A stretch of 64,000 nt of DNA from Spiroplasma sp. SV19 (GTDB lineage Bacteria > Bacillota_I > Bacilli_A > Mycoplasmatales > Mycoplasmataceae), in assembly GCF_030060925.1 (NCBI RefSeq), contig NZ_CP045455.1:744001-808000 (forward strand). The letters run 5' to 3'. The position numbers and the translations under genes are program-made. Within the stretch, counting starts at the first letter, position 1, and every line of letters begins with the position of its first letter. The notes beneath the pieces are model-generated. The model was not told where the DNA came from. It did not search any database and saw only the letters and a list, made by a program, of their open reading frames with translations. Positions 21,771 through 33,009 of the stretch are shown in pieces.

Positions 21771-24158
21771 TTAACCTTTTTGTTTAAATTCACGAACTTC
21801 TTGTTCTGAATCTTGTAATGGTTCAATTCCCCCGTCCTCAACTTTTCGGATTACAACATTTGCTAATTTAATAACAACTTCATGGGCAATTGATAATTGC
21901 ATATGTTCAAATAATTTTGCTGCTTCTTCAACATAAGCATGCAATGGATTAGTTTGAGCATAACTACGTAAATAAATCCCGCTTCGTAATTTACTTGCTT
22001 GATCAATGTGTTTTGTTCAATATTCATCAAACGAAGAAATGATAGCATTTCGTTCAATTTGATTCATCACATCAGGAGGAACATCTTCTGTCCGTGCTTG
22101 ATAAAAGGCATTCATTTTCTCTGCCAGATATTTTGCGACTTCTTCACGGGTCATTTTTTCCATTGTTGTTTTATCTAACGCATTATTTGCAACAACTTTA
22201 TCATTAACCCCTTTTATTAACTCATCATAATGAATAAATCATTCCCCATGAGATTGATTTCCAAACATTTTTGTTAAATCATAGGCTGCTGAATATTGCA
22301 TCTTTTTAATAATTGGTTTTAAATCATTAGCTGTTAGAATTTGATCACGACGAGCATACATCGCCTCACGATGTTGTGCCAGAACATTATCATAATCTAA
22401 AATATGTTTTCGTTGGTCAAAGTTCATCCCTTCAACTTTTTTCTGCGCATTTGAAATTGCCCTTGTTAACATTCTTGAATGAATAAAGTCTGATCCCAGT
22501 CTTGCAAAAATTCGGCGTAAACGATCACCACCAAAACGCATCATTAACTCATCATCCATTGCGACATAAAAACGTGAAAACCCGGGATCTCCTTGTCGTC
22601 CTGACCGTCCACGCAACTGATTATCAATCCGACGAGCTTCATTTCGTTCAACCCCAAACACAGCCAATCCACCAAGTTCAGTTACTCCTGTTCCTAATTT
22701 AATGTCAGTTCCCCGTCCGGCCATATTTGTAGCTAGGGTAATTGCCCCTTTTTCACCAGCTTGAGCAATAATATCCGCTTCACGTTCATGGTTTTTAGCA
22801 TTTAACATTTCAAATTTTAAATTAGCATTGCGTAAATAATGCGACACAATTTCTGATGATTCAACCGAAGTTGTTCCAATTAAAATTGGTTGTCCTTTTT
22901 CATGTAAAGTTAAAATTTCTTTCATCATTGCTTGCATTTTTGCATCACGATTAGCAAACATATAATCCGCTTCATCGCGACGAATTAATGGACGATTAGT
23001 TGGGATTTGGATTACTCGCATATTATAAATTTTAACAAATTCTTCTTCTTCTGTTTTTGCCGTTCCGGTCATTCCACTTAATTTATTGTATAAACGGAAA
23101 AAGTTTTGATAAGTAATAGTTGCCATTGTTACTGTTTCTTGTTCAATTTCCACATGCTCTTTTGCTTGTAATGATTGTTGTAAACCATCACTATATGCAC
23201 GTCCTGGCATTAATCGCCCAGTAAACTGGTCAATTAAAATAATTTCATTATTTTGAACAACATATTCAACACCGTTTTTAAAAACAAAATTAGCTTTTAA
23301 AGCATTTAAAATTAAATGATATAATTCTGTATTTTTAATATCAAATAAAGAATTAATTGAAAAAATCTTTTCTGCTTTTGAAATTCCCTCTGGGGTTAAA
23401 TAAACTTGTTTTGTTTCTAAATCAATTTCAAGATCATTTTCTCGTGACAATGATTTTGCAAAATGATCAGCTGCTTGATACTGTGGAATCCGATTTTGTC
23501 GACCCCCCGAAATAATTAAAGGCGTTCTTGATTCATCAATTAAAATTGAGTCAGCTTCATCAATAATAGCATAGTTTAATCCGCGCTGTACTTTATCACT
23601 AAAACTTTTGACCATATTATCACGTAAATAATCAAATCCCAATTCAGCGTTAGTTGTGTAAGTAATATCACAACTATATGCTGCTCTTTTTTCATCTTTA
23701 TTACCACTACGCGTATTTAATCCTACTGTTAAACCTAAAAATGAAAACACTTGTCCATTAATCTCTGAATCCCGTTTTGATAAATATTCATTAACAGTAA
23801 CAACATGCACTCCTTTCCCAGTTAAACCATTTAAATATGTTGGCATTAAAGCAGTTAATGTTTTTCCTTCTCCGGTTTTCATTTCAGCAACATCACCCTC
23901 ATGTAAAACAATTCCCCCAATTAATTGCACACGATAGGCATGTAAACCCAAAATACGACGGGCTGCTTCTCGTGCCACTGCAAACGCTTCAACTAAAATA
24001 TTATCTAATGTTACACCTTGTGCCAATTTTTCTTTAAATTCCGTTGTTTTTGCTTTTAATGCTTCATCAGATAATGCTTGCATTGCTCCATCTAATGCGA
24101 TAATTTTATCCGCTATTTTTCCATGTTTTCTTACAATACTACGATCGCTAACTGCCAT
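21771..24158 (-). CDS. secA: Preprotein translocase ATPase SecA
   Basis: Motor ATPase that drives unfolded preproteins through SecYEG. The protein is 795 residues. It has the motor motifs MKTGEGKTLTA (Walker A), DEADSILIDESRTPL, GTAGTEE-like SGMTGTAKTEEEE, GTTSVESSE and TNMAGRGTDIKLG, followed by QLRGRSGRQGDPG. The last 157 residues come after a TGA Trp. The C-terminus ends at EVREFKQKG without the Cys-rich zinc tail that binds SecB in other bacteria, which is normal for mollicutes. It is needed to export the lipoproteins and the peptidase in this window. Confidence 0.98.
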
Positions 24159-24260
24159 GTAACTATCTCCTCTATTCTACACAATTATAAACAATCATAT
24201 TTATTCTATCATAAAAAATAATGTTCGCATAATTATTACACAATCTTAACAAGTGCGATG

Positions 24261-24728
24261 TTAAACATAATTTCGATCCTCTGGTTTTCATGAGTAAGAA
24301 TCCCATAAGATCTCACTAATTAAATAATATCTAACATCTAAAATCCCAGGGTAACTCTCTAATTCACTAATAAAATTAATCATCTCTTTCCCTGATTGAA
24401 ACCAACATTGAATGGCAAAATCTTGATCATGCCAATGGCGTGATAAATATGAAACATAAACTTTATTATGTAATCATTCTTGCAAAACTTTAATATCAAC
24501 ATCAGCATTAATTTTAAAAAAAATATCAACAAAATTAACATAGCCAAACGCATTTGGGTTAACAATACAAATGGGCTTAATAATGTTTTGTGTCATTAAT
24601 TTATTAATACGAATTCGAATTGTTTTTTCAGAAATATTAATTATTTTACTAATTTTACGCACTGAAATTCGACTATTTTTTTGTAATTGTTCAATAATAT
24701 CACGATCTATTTCATCTAGTCTTATCAT
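24261..24728 (-). CDS. Lrp/AsnC family transcriptional regulator
   Basis: A 155-residue protein with an N-terminal helix-turn-helix (LDEIDRDIIEQLQKNSRISV, IINISEKTIRIRINKL) and a C-terminal RAM-like ligand domain (VNFVDIFFKINADVD ... VRYYLISEILWD). The start MIRLDEID has GAGG seven bases upstream; an ATG five codons earlier lies on top of that site. It is divergent from the agmatine deiminase cluster beginning at 24988, with a 259-base shared gap, so it is the best local candidate for the cluster's regulator. The usual regulator of such clusters (AguR, LuxR type) is absent. Ligand unknown. Confidence 0.87.
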
Positions 24729-24935
24729 CCTATTACCTCTCAATCTAAATTAAAAAAATAAAAAAACCTGATTTCATTCCAGTAGGTCCTTATTTTAAAC
24801 ATTATTACATAATTAAAATATTAATACTACTGATTAAAATCCCTAATTGTCCTTATTTATGCTTTAATTTTAACTTATTTCTAAAAAAAAATCCATTTTT
24901 CGCCTAATTAATTATCAAGTAATTGAACTTTTAAT

Positions 24936-24963
24936 TTGTCAGAAAAGGATAGAAAAGTATAAT
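24936..24963 (+). promoter_or_regulatory. Promoter of the agmatine deiminase cluster
   Basis: TTGTCA, a 16-base spacer and TATAAT, with the ATG of the first gene 25 bases beyond. Close to consensus, so the cluster is probably repressible rather than needing an activator. The rest of the gap back to 24729 shows no recognised RNA element. Confidence 0.7.
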
Positions 24964-24987
24964 GAAAATAAAGAAAGGAGAATTGTA

Positions 24988-26055
24988 ATGAACCAATTAC
25001 GACACTTTATTGATACCCAAGATTTTAGTAAAAATGAAATCTTAGATTTATTAACACTAATGCGAAAACTAAAAACGGCTCGTTATAATGGTGCTATTCC
25101 ACCTTTATTGCAAAATAAAACATTAGCTATGATTTTTGAAGAACCTTCAACAAGAACAAGGGTTTCTTTTGAAACAGCAATGACATTATTGGGAGGACAT
25201 GCCCAATACTTAAAACCTGGTGAAATCCACCTTGGTCGAAAAGAATCCCTTTATGACACAATTAAAGTTTTATCTCATATGACTGATGGAATTTTAATCC
25301 GTGCCTGAAAACACGAAACAGTAGAGGCAATTGCCAAAAATGCTGATGTTCCTGTTTTTAATGGCCTAAGTGATTATAATCATCCAACACAAGCTTTGTG
25401 CGATTTATTTACCATCTTAGAACACACTGACCCAACATTATATTTGAATAATGACTTTAGCAAATTAAAAATTGTGTTCATCGGTGATCGTACCAATGTT
25501 TGTAGTTCGCTAATGCACATTACAACAAAAATGGGAATGAACTTTGTTCATATTGCTCCCAAAAAATATCAATCACCACCAGCATGAATTGATATTGCCA
25601 AAGCAAACATTAAAGCAAACAATAGCGGTAGCGTTTTAGTTACTGAAGACTTAAATTATGTCAAAGATGCTAATATTATTTATACCGATTTATGATGATG
25701 AGTTGACCAGGAAGATGAAGCAGATGAACGCGTAAAAGCCTTTAAACCAACTTATCAAATTACCAATGCATTAATGACAAAAGCGGGACCACAAGCAAGA
25801 TTTATGCACTGTTTACCAGCTTCACGAAATATTGAAGTTATGGATGAAGTTATTGACGGAACTCAATCAATTGTTTTTCAACAAGCAGAAAATCGTTTAA
25901 CAGCACAACTTGCCTTGTTAGTTTACTTTATTTATCCTCGTCTTGATATCGCCACCGAAGCTACAAAAAACTACCATACTGGTGATATTACTAGTTGACT
26001 AGATGATATCAAACGCCCATGAAAACAACGTTACACTTTTAACCACCAAGAATAA
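24988..26055 (+). CDS. ptcA: Putrescine carbamoyltransferase (or catabolic ornithine carbamoyltransferase)
   Basis: A 355-residue member of the aspartate/ornithine carbamoyltransferase family. The carbamoyl-phosphate site is FEEPSTRTRVSFETA near residues 50-65, with DYNHPTQALCD and MHCLPASRNIEV further on. In an agmatine deiminase cluster the enzyme phosphorolyses N-carbamoylputrescine to putrescine and carbamoyl phosphate, so PTC is favoured over OTC; family homology alone does not separate them. The C-terminal tail (SWLDDIKRPWKQRYTF) extends past the OTC core, as in known PTCs. AAAGGAG precedes the ATG. Several TGA Trp codons. Confidence 0.85.
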
Positions 26056-26060
26056 TTTTT

Positions 26061-27470
26061 ATGAAAGCAAAAAAGTTAAAAATAACTGATATTATCCTTT
26101 TTACATTTAGCGCTATTTTTGTCCTTGACTCATTTGCTGCTGCTGCTAAAATTGGATGATCATCAATTATTTATTGATTTCTACTAGCAATCTTTTATTT
26201 TCTTCCCTATGGTTTTATTAGTGCTGAATTAAGTTCTACCTTTGGTGCTGAAGGTGGGATGTATGTTTGAGTTAAAAAAGCATTTGGACGAAAATGAGCT
26301 GCACGAACAAATTGGTTATATTGAATTAACGTTGGACTATGAATGCCATCTGTTTACTTAGCTTTTTCAAGTACGCTATCTTTTGCCTTTTTTAATAATA
26401 CGCTAAACTTCTGAATTCAAATTGCAATTGCCTTATTGTTAACTTGGATTACAATCTTATTAAATTTTATTCGGTTAGAAAAACTAAAATGAATTCCAAA
26501 CTTAACTTCAGTGGCAAAATTAGTTGTAACAATTAGTTTAATTGCGGGAGCAATTTACTGACTAGCAAATGGTAATCAAGTTTCAACTCCAATCAACGAT
26601 GCTAACTTTGGTTTTTTGCCTTCCTGATCAACGGGTGTTATCTTTCTTCCTGTTATTATTTATAATTTTTCTGGATTTGAATTACAAAGTAATGCCACTG
26701 ATAAAATTGATAATCCCCGTAAAACAATTCCTAAAAGTATTTTAATTAGTGGAATTATTATCATTATTTGTTATTTAGTTGGAACAGCAGCTGTTAACAT
26801 TATTGTAGATGTTAATCATCTTGATGAAGCAAATGGAATTATTCAATCAATTGGTGCTGCTTTTAAAGCCCCTTGAGTAACAATGATTGTTGCGATTTTT
26901 ATCTTATTTACCTTCTTTGGAACAATGGTTACTTGAACATCCGGAGCAAACTTAGCAATTAAAGAAGCTGCCGAAGATGGTGAATTTCCCTCAATCTTTG
27001 CTTCTAAATTAAAAAATGATACTCCATTATGAGCATCAATTATTACCGGTATTATTTCAACTGTTGTTATTTTAATTGGTGGTGCAATGTTGTCAGCAAC
27101 ACCAAATGTTGCCAATCTGTTTTGAACCTTATATGCTTTTTCATCCTTGATGTTTTTAGCACCCTACTTTTTAATCTTTCCTGCCTATATTAAATTACGA
27201 CTTAGCAAGCCAGATATTGAACGACCGTTTAAAATTAAAGGACCATTATGAGTCCAATGAATTATTGTTTTATTCCCAACCATTATTATTCTTATTTCTG
27301 TTATTCTATTTATTTTTGGTAGTATCATTGTTCAAAATGATACCTGAGCTTTTAACAGTGGTGGTCAACATGTTACCTTTTGTATTGTCGGTAGCATCAT
27401 TGTCATTATTGTTGGTGAAATTTTAATTAGTTATAACAAACGAAAACATAAAAAAGAAGGAGGACAATAA
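26061..27470 (+). CDS. aguD: Agmatine/putrescine antiporter-like APC transporter
   Basis: A 469-residue APC-superfamily permease with about 12 hydrophobic segments. Features are FSAIFVLDSFAAAAKIGW in helix 1, FGAEGGMYVWVKKAFGRKWA (helix 2 region), and FLPVIIYNFSGFELQSNAT in the helix 6 region. It lies five bases after the carbamoyltransferase stop codon and directly before agmatine deiminase, the order seen in lactic acid bacteria AgDI operons, which supports agmatine/putrescine exchange. Specificity is inferred from context. It is read only with TGA as Trp; the standard code gives no long frame. Confidence 0.82.
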
Positions 27471-27471
27471 G

Positions 27472-28560
27472 ATGAGTAAATTACTAACAACATTACCACA
27501 AGATGATGAATATTATATGCCCGGCGAATTTGAACCTCACCAAGGTTGTTGAATGGTTTTCCCAGAACGAATTGATAATTGACGAAAAAATGCGAAACCC
27601 GCACAAACAGTCTATGCTGAAGTTGCAAACACAATTAATAAATATGAACCTGTCACAATGGTTACTTCGCCACGAACAAAGGAAATTGCTACAAAACTAC
27701 TAGATCCAACCATTAAAATTTTAGTATTCGAAAACGATGATGCTTGAATGCGTGATATTGGACCAACATTTTTAAAAAATAAAAGTGGTAATGTCCGTGC
27801 CGTTGATTGGGTTTTTAATGCGTGGGGTGGTTTAAATGGTGGGTTATATTATCCTTGGGATAATGACGACAAAATGGCAGCGGAAGTATGCACTTATTTA
27901 AAAATTGATCGTTATCGCACTACATTTGTGTTAGAAGGAGGAAGCATTCATGTTGATGGTGAAGGAACTTTATACACCACTGAAGAATGTCTATTAAATC
28001 CCAATCGTAATCCTGATTTATCCAAAACCGAAATTGAAACAGCTTTAAAACAATATTTGAATGTTAAAAAAGTAATTTGACTACCCTATGGCATATTTAA
28101 TGATGAAACAAGTGGTCATATTGACAATATGCTATGTGTTGTAAAACCAGGAACTGTTCTCTTAGCTTGAACAGATGATCAAAATGATCCTCAATATGAA
28201 CGTAGTCTTGCTGCTCTCAAACTGTTAGAAGCATCAACTGATGCAATGGGTCGTAAAATTGAAGTAATTAAATTACAAATTCCAACCCCAATGTATACAA
28301 CAAACGAAGACACCAGTGATATTATTGGCAAAGCAAACGTTAAAGCACGTTTAGAAAATACACGGTTAGCTGGTAGCTATGTTAACTTTTATATTGCAAA
28401 CGGCGCAATTATTTTACCAATCTTTAATTTAACAACAGATCAGCAGGCTATTGATATCATTAGTGCTGCCTTCCCCAATCATAAAATTGAACCAATTTAT
28501 GCTTATGAAATTTTATTGGGCGGTGGAAACATTCACTGTATTACACAACAACAAATTTAA
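27472..28560 (+). CDS. aguA: Agmatine deiminase
   Basis: Hydrolyses agmatine to N-carbamoylputrescine and ammonia. The protein is 362 residues, as expected. Conserved segments include [50 protein letters not shown], the catalytic His in [10 protein letters not shown], and the active-site Cys in [13 protein letters not shown] six residues from the end. AAGGAGG at the end of the antiporter gene gives the start. With the two upstream genes it completes the agmatine to putrescine route. The fourth usual gene, carbamate kinase, which would make ATP from carbamoyl phosphate, is not next to it. Confidence 0.95.
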
Positions 28561-28563
28561 AAA

Positions 28564-28593
28564 AGAAAAAGGCGACAAAATTGTCGCTTTTTA
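28564..28593. terminator. Terminator between aguA and pgk (bidirectional)
   Basis: CGACAA / TTGTCG stem extended by A and T runs with one bulged G, four bases after the aguA stop codon and just before the end of the convergent pgk gene. Confidence 0.75.
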
Positions 28594-28598
28594 TTGTG

Positions 28599-29834
28599 TT
28601 ATTTATTTTGTACCGCTTCAATTCCTGGTAATGGTTTACCTTCCATATATTCCAGACTTGCTCCCCCACCAGTTGAAATATGAGTAAATTTGTCTTTATA
28701 ACCTAGTTGAATTGCTGCCGCAGCTGAATCACCACCACCAATTAAAGTAAAAGCATCTTTTAATTCGGCAATTGCCGCACAAATGGCCTTGGTACCAATA
28801 CTATAGTTACTAAATTCAAATACTCCCATTGGACCATTTCAAGCAACTGTTTTTGCACCAGCTAACTCGTTTTTAAACAACTCAATTGTTTTTGGCCCAA
28901 TATCTAAGCCCATATAGCCTTCATCAATTTCAGCACCATTAGTGACTTTTGCTGGAACATCAGCAAATTCTGGAGCTTCTAAGGCATCAATTGGTAAAAT
29001 AATTTTCCCATTAGCTTTTGCTAAAAATTCTTTTGCAACATCAATTTTATCCGCTTCTAATAATGAATTCCCAATGTTATGACCTTGAGCAGCAAAAAAA
29101 GTATACGCCATTCCGCCACCAATTAAAATTTTATCAGCTTTTGTTAATAAATGTTCAATTACCCCAATTTTGTCTGAAACTTTGGCACCACCAATAATTG
29201 CAACAAATGGTTTAACTGGACTATCAACTCCTTGTGATAACATTTTTACTTCTTTTTCAACTAAAAATCCTAAGCATGATTCACCAATATTTGTAGCAAT
29301 TCCAACATTTGAAGCATGCGCACGATGTGCTGTTCCAAAAGCATCATTAACAAAAACATCACCTAGGCTTGCTCAATATTTCCCTAAAGCTGGATCATTT
29401 TTACTTTCTCGTTTTGCTGTTGCATTGCCATTATCGTCAACACTAATTTGACTATTTTGGTCAAGAATATCAGCAAACCTTGTATTTTGAAATAAAATAA
29501 CATCTTGGTTTTGCATTTGATTAATTGCTGTTTCTAATTCTTTTCCTTCAAAAGCATTCACGAATTTAACTGGTCTCCCTAATTTTTGTTCTAAAACTTT
29601 AGCAACAGGAGCCATATCACGTTTTTTTAAATCATCTGCTGTTTTTACTTTTCCTAAATGTGAAAATAAAATAACTTTTGCATCATGTTCTAATAAATAT
29701 TTAATTGTTGGTAGGGCTGCTGTAATTCGATTATCATCTGTTACTTGCCCATCTTTCATTGGCACATTAAAATCAACTCTAACTAAAACTTTTTTTCCAT
29801 TAACTTGGACATCTTTTAATTCTTTTTTATGCAT
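28599..29834 (-). CDS. pgk: Phosphoglycerate kinase
   Basis: Glycolytic ATP-forming kinase, 411 residues. The N-terminal domain has [14 protein letters not shown], the substrate arginines ([25 protein letters not shown]) and FLVEKEV. The C-terminal nucleotide domain has [32 protein letters not shown] and [11 protein letters not shown]. Two TGA Trp codons (KYWASLGD, AWNGPMG). An insertion of about 15 residues ([20 protein letters not shown]) lies between FAD and the LGKYW motif, as in other mollicute Pgk proteins. The upstream gene trxB ends 65 bases away. Confidence 0.97.
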
Positions 29835-29898
29835 AATAATTATTTTCTCGCTTTCTTTATTGTCTATCTAATATATATCTTACCGTAAATTCTGCCTT

Positions 29899-30840
29899 TT
29901 AACAGTAATTATCAAGGTATTCTAATGCAAATTGGGCTGCTTTTGCTCCATCGCTAACAGCTGTTGCAATTTGCCGTAATATCGTGTTAGTAACATCCCC
30001 AGCAGCATACAATCCTGGTACTTTTGTTAAACATTTATTATCAACAATAAAATATCCATTTTCATCTAACACATCTAAATTTTTTGCAAAATCACTAATA
30101 GGGATGGCCCCAATATATGGAAAGACTGCGCTAACATCTAATTGGCTTGTTTCATCCGTTTTAACATTTTTAATTACAATTGCTGTTACTCGATTAGCGC
30201 TAACATCTTTAATTTCTGTGACAATACTATCAACAATAAAATTAATTTTCGGATTGGCTTTTGCTTTATTCACCACATTAATGTCCGCACGAAATTGGTC
30301 ACGACGATGAATTAAATAAACTTTATTAACAAACCGTGCTAAATACATTGCTTCTTCAATTGCGGCATAACCACCGCCAACAACAACGACATCTTTGCCC
30401 TTATATAAAGCACCATCACAAACAGCACAGTATGAAACACCACGACTATTTAATTCTAATTCCCCAGGAATTCCTAATTTTCGTTCAACAGTTCCTGTTG
30501 CTACAATTACTACTTTAGCAAACAGTTTTTCTCCTGATAATAAATCTAGTTCGAACAAATTATCTTTTTTAGTAATATTAGTTACCCGTTCTGCCAAATA
30601 GGGAATCTTTAATTTTTGTGTTTGTTCAAACATTTTTAATGCTAAATCTGGGCCTTGAATACTATCAAAACCAGGATAGTTTTCAATTTCACTTGTTTTT
30701 GTTATTTTTCCTCCAGGAGCTCCTTTTTCAATCATAGCAATATTAGCCATTGCTCGTGCCCCATAAATTGCTGCAGTCATTCCACCTGGACCTGCACCAA
30801 TGATTAACATATCATATATTTCATTAGTATTGTTTTTCAT
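29899..30840 (-). CDS. trxB: Thioredoxin reductase
   Basis: FAD- and NADPH-dependent enzyme that reduces thioredoxin. The protein is 313 residues with FAD motif GAGPGG at 15-20, the redox pair C138-A-V-C141 in SYCAVCDGA, NADPH motif VVVGGGYAAIEEA and the C-terminal FAD motif LYAAGDVTN. All expected catalytic residues are present. The ATG lies inside the end of lgt (17-base overlap), showing coupled translation in an hprK-lgt-trxB unit, an order also common in Bacillus-type genomes. Its AAGGCGG ribosome binding site lies within lgt. Confidence 0.96.
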   Translation of the reverse strand: MKNNTNEIYDMLIIGAGPGGMTAAIYGARAMANIAMIEKGAPGGKITKTSEIENYPGFDSIQGPDLALKMFEQTQKLKIPYLAERVTNITKKDNLFELDLLSGEKLFAKVVIVATGTVERKLGIPGELELNSRGVSYCAVCDGALYKGKDVVVVGGGYAAIEEAMYLARFVNKVYLIHRRDQFRADINVVNKAKANPKINFIVDSIVTEIKDVSANRVTAIVIKNVKTDETSQLDVSAVFPYIGAIPISDFAKNLDVLDENGYFIVDNKCLTKVPGLYAAGDVTNTILRQIATAVSDGAKAAQFALEYLDNYC

Positions 30841-32029
30841 ATAATCATCCGCCTTTTCTTCATTTTATAACAGCTACTCACTGTGCAAATAATATTAAAA
30901 TTAGTCCAATCCCAATCATTAAACTAAGAATAACATAATCAAGAACACGCATATTTTTAATAAATAAATCATGATCATTACGCTGTGTTTCTAAAATAAT
31001 TCGAATGATATTATAACCAGCAATATACATTCCTGTTTGAACCCCACAACGTAAAATTTTTAAGCGATGTGGATTTTCAATTTTTTCCAACTCTCGTACA
31101 TCAGCTTTTAAAATCTGTTTTAAGCGTGCTTTTTGATAGATGAAATAAGTTTTCATTACTTGTTTTTTGGTCATCTTATGTTTATTTTTAAAATAAATTT
31201 TTTTTAAATTTACTTCTTGTGCTAAATTGTTTACTATCATTGGATCAGGTTTAATGTCATAATATCATTTCCCTCAAACCCCTTTTCACGATAGTTTCGT
31301 AAAATTAGGTTCTTCTTTTTTAAACCGTCAATAATAACTATAACGAAATATTAATGGTAATGCAATCACAATTAAAATTCATAATAAAATATTAGCAAAT
31401 GATTCATATAGGAAAATCGGTTGAAAATATTGAACATTATTAAAGTCAGTTGGACTAACAGGACCCCCACCAATTCCAACAGCATCAACTGGATGAAAAT
31501 TATCTGGAATTGGATTTGGGACATATCACTTAAACAAATTATCACGAATAAAACTTGGTAATCACATCAATTGTTCTCGAGAAACAGGCGATCCTAATAA
31601 TTCATGATTAAAAAAATTACCTCAACGACCAATTGCTTGCGCTAATAAAATATTTGGAACAATTAAATCAGCATAAACTCAAATTGAAATATTATGTTTG
31701 CGTGATTCAAAACCGAATCAAATTCAACCTGTTATTAAGCCAAAAATTAAACCACCATGAATACTCATTCCTGGTTCTCAAAATGCAAACAAGGTAAAAA
31801 AGAAAATTGGATTTTTCACATCATATTTTCCAAAAAAACTAGCTCCTAATAAAGCAATTGGTGAAATAACAAAGATACCTAAATATAATCCCTGGGTTGG
31901 AATATGACGCTTACGAAAATTAACTCACGACAAAATAATTGTAATTGCAAAACCACAAAAAATTAAAAATCAATATGGTCGAAATCAATTCCCATAAGTA
32001 TCATGGGCAATTCATGTTGCTAAATTCAC
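30824..32029 (-). CDS. lgt: Prolipoprotein diacylglyceryl transferase with C-terminal extension
   Basis: Membrane enzyme that attaches diacylglycerol to the lipobox Cys of prelipoproteins. Many TGA Trp codons hide the frame. Conserved motifs are GMSIHGGLIFG, AQAIGRWGNFFNHELLG with the essential Arg and Asn, and QPIFLYESFAN. The start is probably GTG at 32029 (VNLATWIAHDTYGNWF) since no ATG is in frame nearby. The protein is about 401 residues; the family is usually 260-300. The extra tail of about 120 residues is basic, then has hydrophobic segments (YVILSLMIGIGLILILFA) at the end. It would process the three lipoproteins encoded here. Confidence 0.92.
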
Positions 32030-32046
32030 CAGGTCTACTCTCTTTT

Positions 32047-32970
32047 CTATTTTGAATATTCTTTAAAACGATCTTGTAATGTTTTCATTGAAGAAATTCC
32101 GGCTGCTTCTAATTTCAATTTTGAAACAGCTGTTTCAACTAATTCACTGACATTTCGTCCATATGTAACTGGAATTGTCACAATTGGAACTTGTATATCT
32201 AAAATTTTAGTATATTTATATTCTGAGCCAAGTCGATCAATTGATTTATATTGCTCATCCTCAAGATGAATTAATTCAATTACTAAATCAATTTGTGTTT
32301 CATCTAATAAAACTTGCAAACCATAAATTTTACTTAAATCCAAAATTCCTAAACCACGAACCTCAATTAAATTCTTTAACATTTCATGTGATTGGCCATA
32401 TAATTTATTGTTGCGTTGTTGAATAATAATACGATCATCTCCAACAAATAAATGGTTTTTTTTAACTAATTCTAAAGTCATCTCTGACTTTCCAATTCCA
32501 GATTTCCCTTTTAATAAAATTCCTTTCCCAAAAATATTAATTAATGATGCATGTTCTTCTATTATTGGGGCAAAGTGTTCATCAAAAAATTCTAACACAA
32601 CTTGATACAACCGGCTTGTTGTAATATTTTTTGCCAAAACAACAGGACAATTATGTTCTTCCGCAATTGCCAATAATAATTTGTCAGTAAACTTTTCTGT
32701 CAAAATAATCATTGGAATGTTTTCATTTAAAATATATTCATAACGTTCTTTTTTTACTACGTCACTTAACGTATTAACAAATAATTGTTCTTTGTTTGAC
32801 AATAAAACTACGCGACGATTACTATTATTTTTTTCAAAATCAAATCCCGCTAATTCTAAACCCGGACGATTAAGACCATAAACTTTCACTTCACGATTAA
32901 GTCCTTTTGCTCCTGCTAAAACTTCATACTCAAATTTATCAACAATATCTTTTACAATAAACTTTTCCAC
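32047..32970 (-). CDS. hprK: HPr kinase/phosphorylase
   Basis: Bifunctional enzyme that phosphorylates HPr of the sugar PTS on Ser46 and reverses it. The protein is 307 residues from a GTG start with AAGGAGG eight bases upstream; a longer open frame lacks a site. Walker A GKSGIGKS is at 155-162, preceded by H140 (EEHASL), and followed by LFVGDD and the signature VRGLGILDLSKIYG. The N-terminal domain (VYGLNRPGLELAGFD) is also typical. It lies 40 bases downstream of uvrB and 18 bases upstream of lgt. Confidence 0.95.
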   Translation of the reverse strand: MEKFIVKDIVDKFEYEVLAGAKGLNREVKVYGLNRPGLELAGFDFEKNNSNRRVVLLSNKEQLFVNTLSDVVKKERYEYILNENIPMIILTEKFTDKLLLAIAEEHNCPVVLAKNITTSRLYQVVLEFFDEHFAPIIEEHASLINIFGKGILLKGKSGIGKSEMTLELVKKNHLFVGDDRIIIQQRNNKLYGQSHEMLKNLIEVRGLGILDLSKIYGLQVLLDETQIDLVIELIHLEDEQYKSIDRLGSEYKYTKILDIQVPIVTIPVTYGRNVSELVETAVSKLKLEAAGISSMKTLQDRFKEYSK

Positions 32971-33009
32971 CCTAAGTTCCTCCTTGTAGTTTAATACTAT
33001 CACAAATTG

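Noticed and set aside
24729-24935. Riboswitch or T-box upstream of the agmatine cluster
   Set aside because: No conserved RNA blocks or stable stem were found; the promoter lies right before the gene, leaving no leader.
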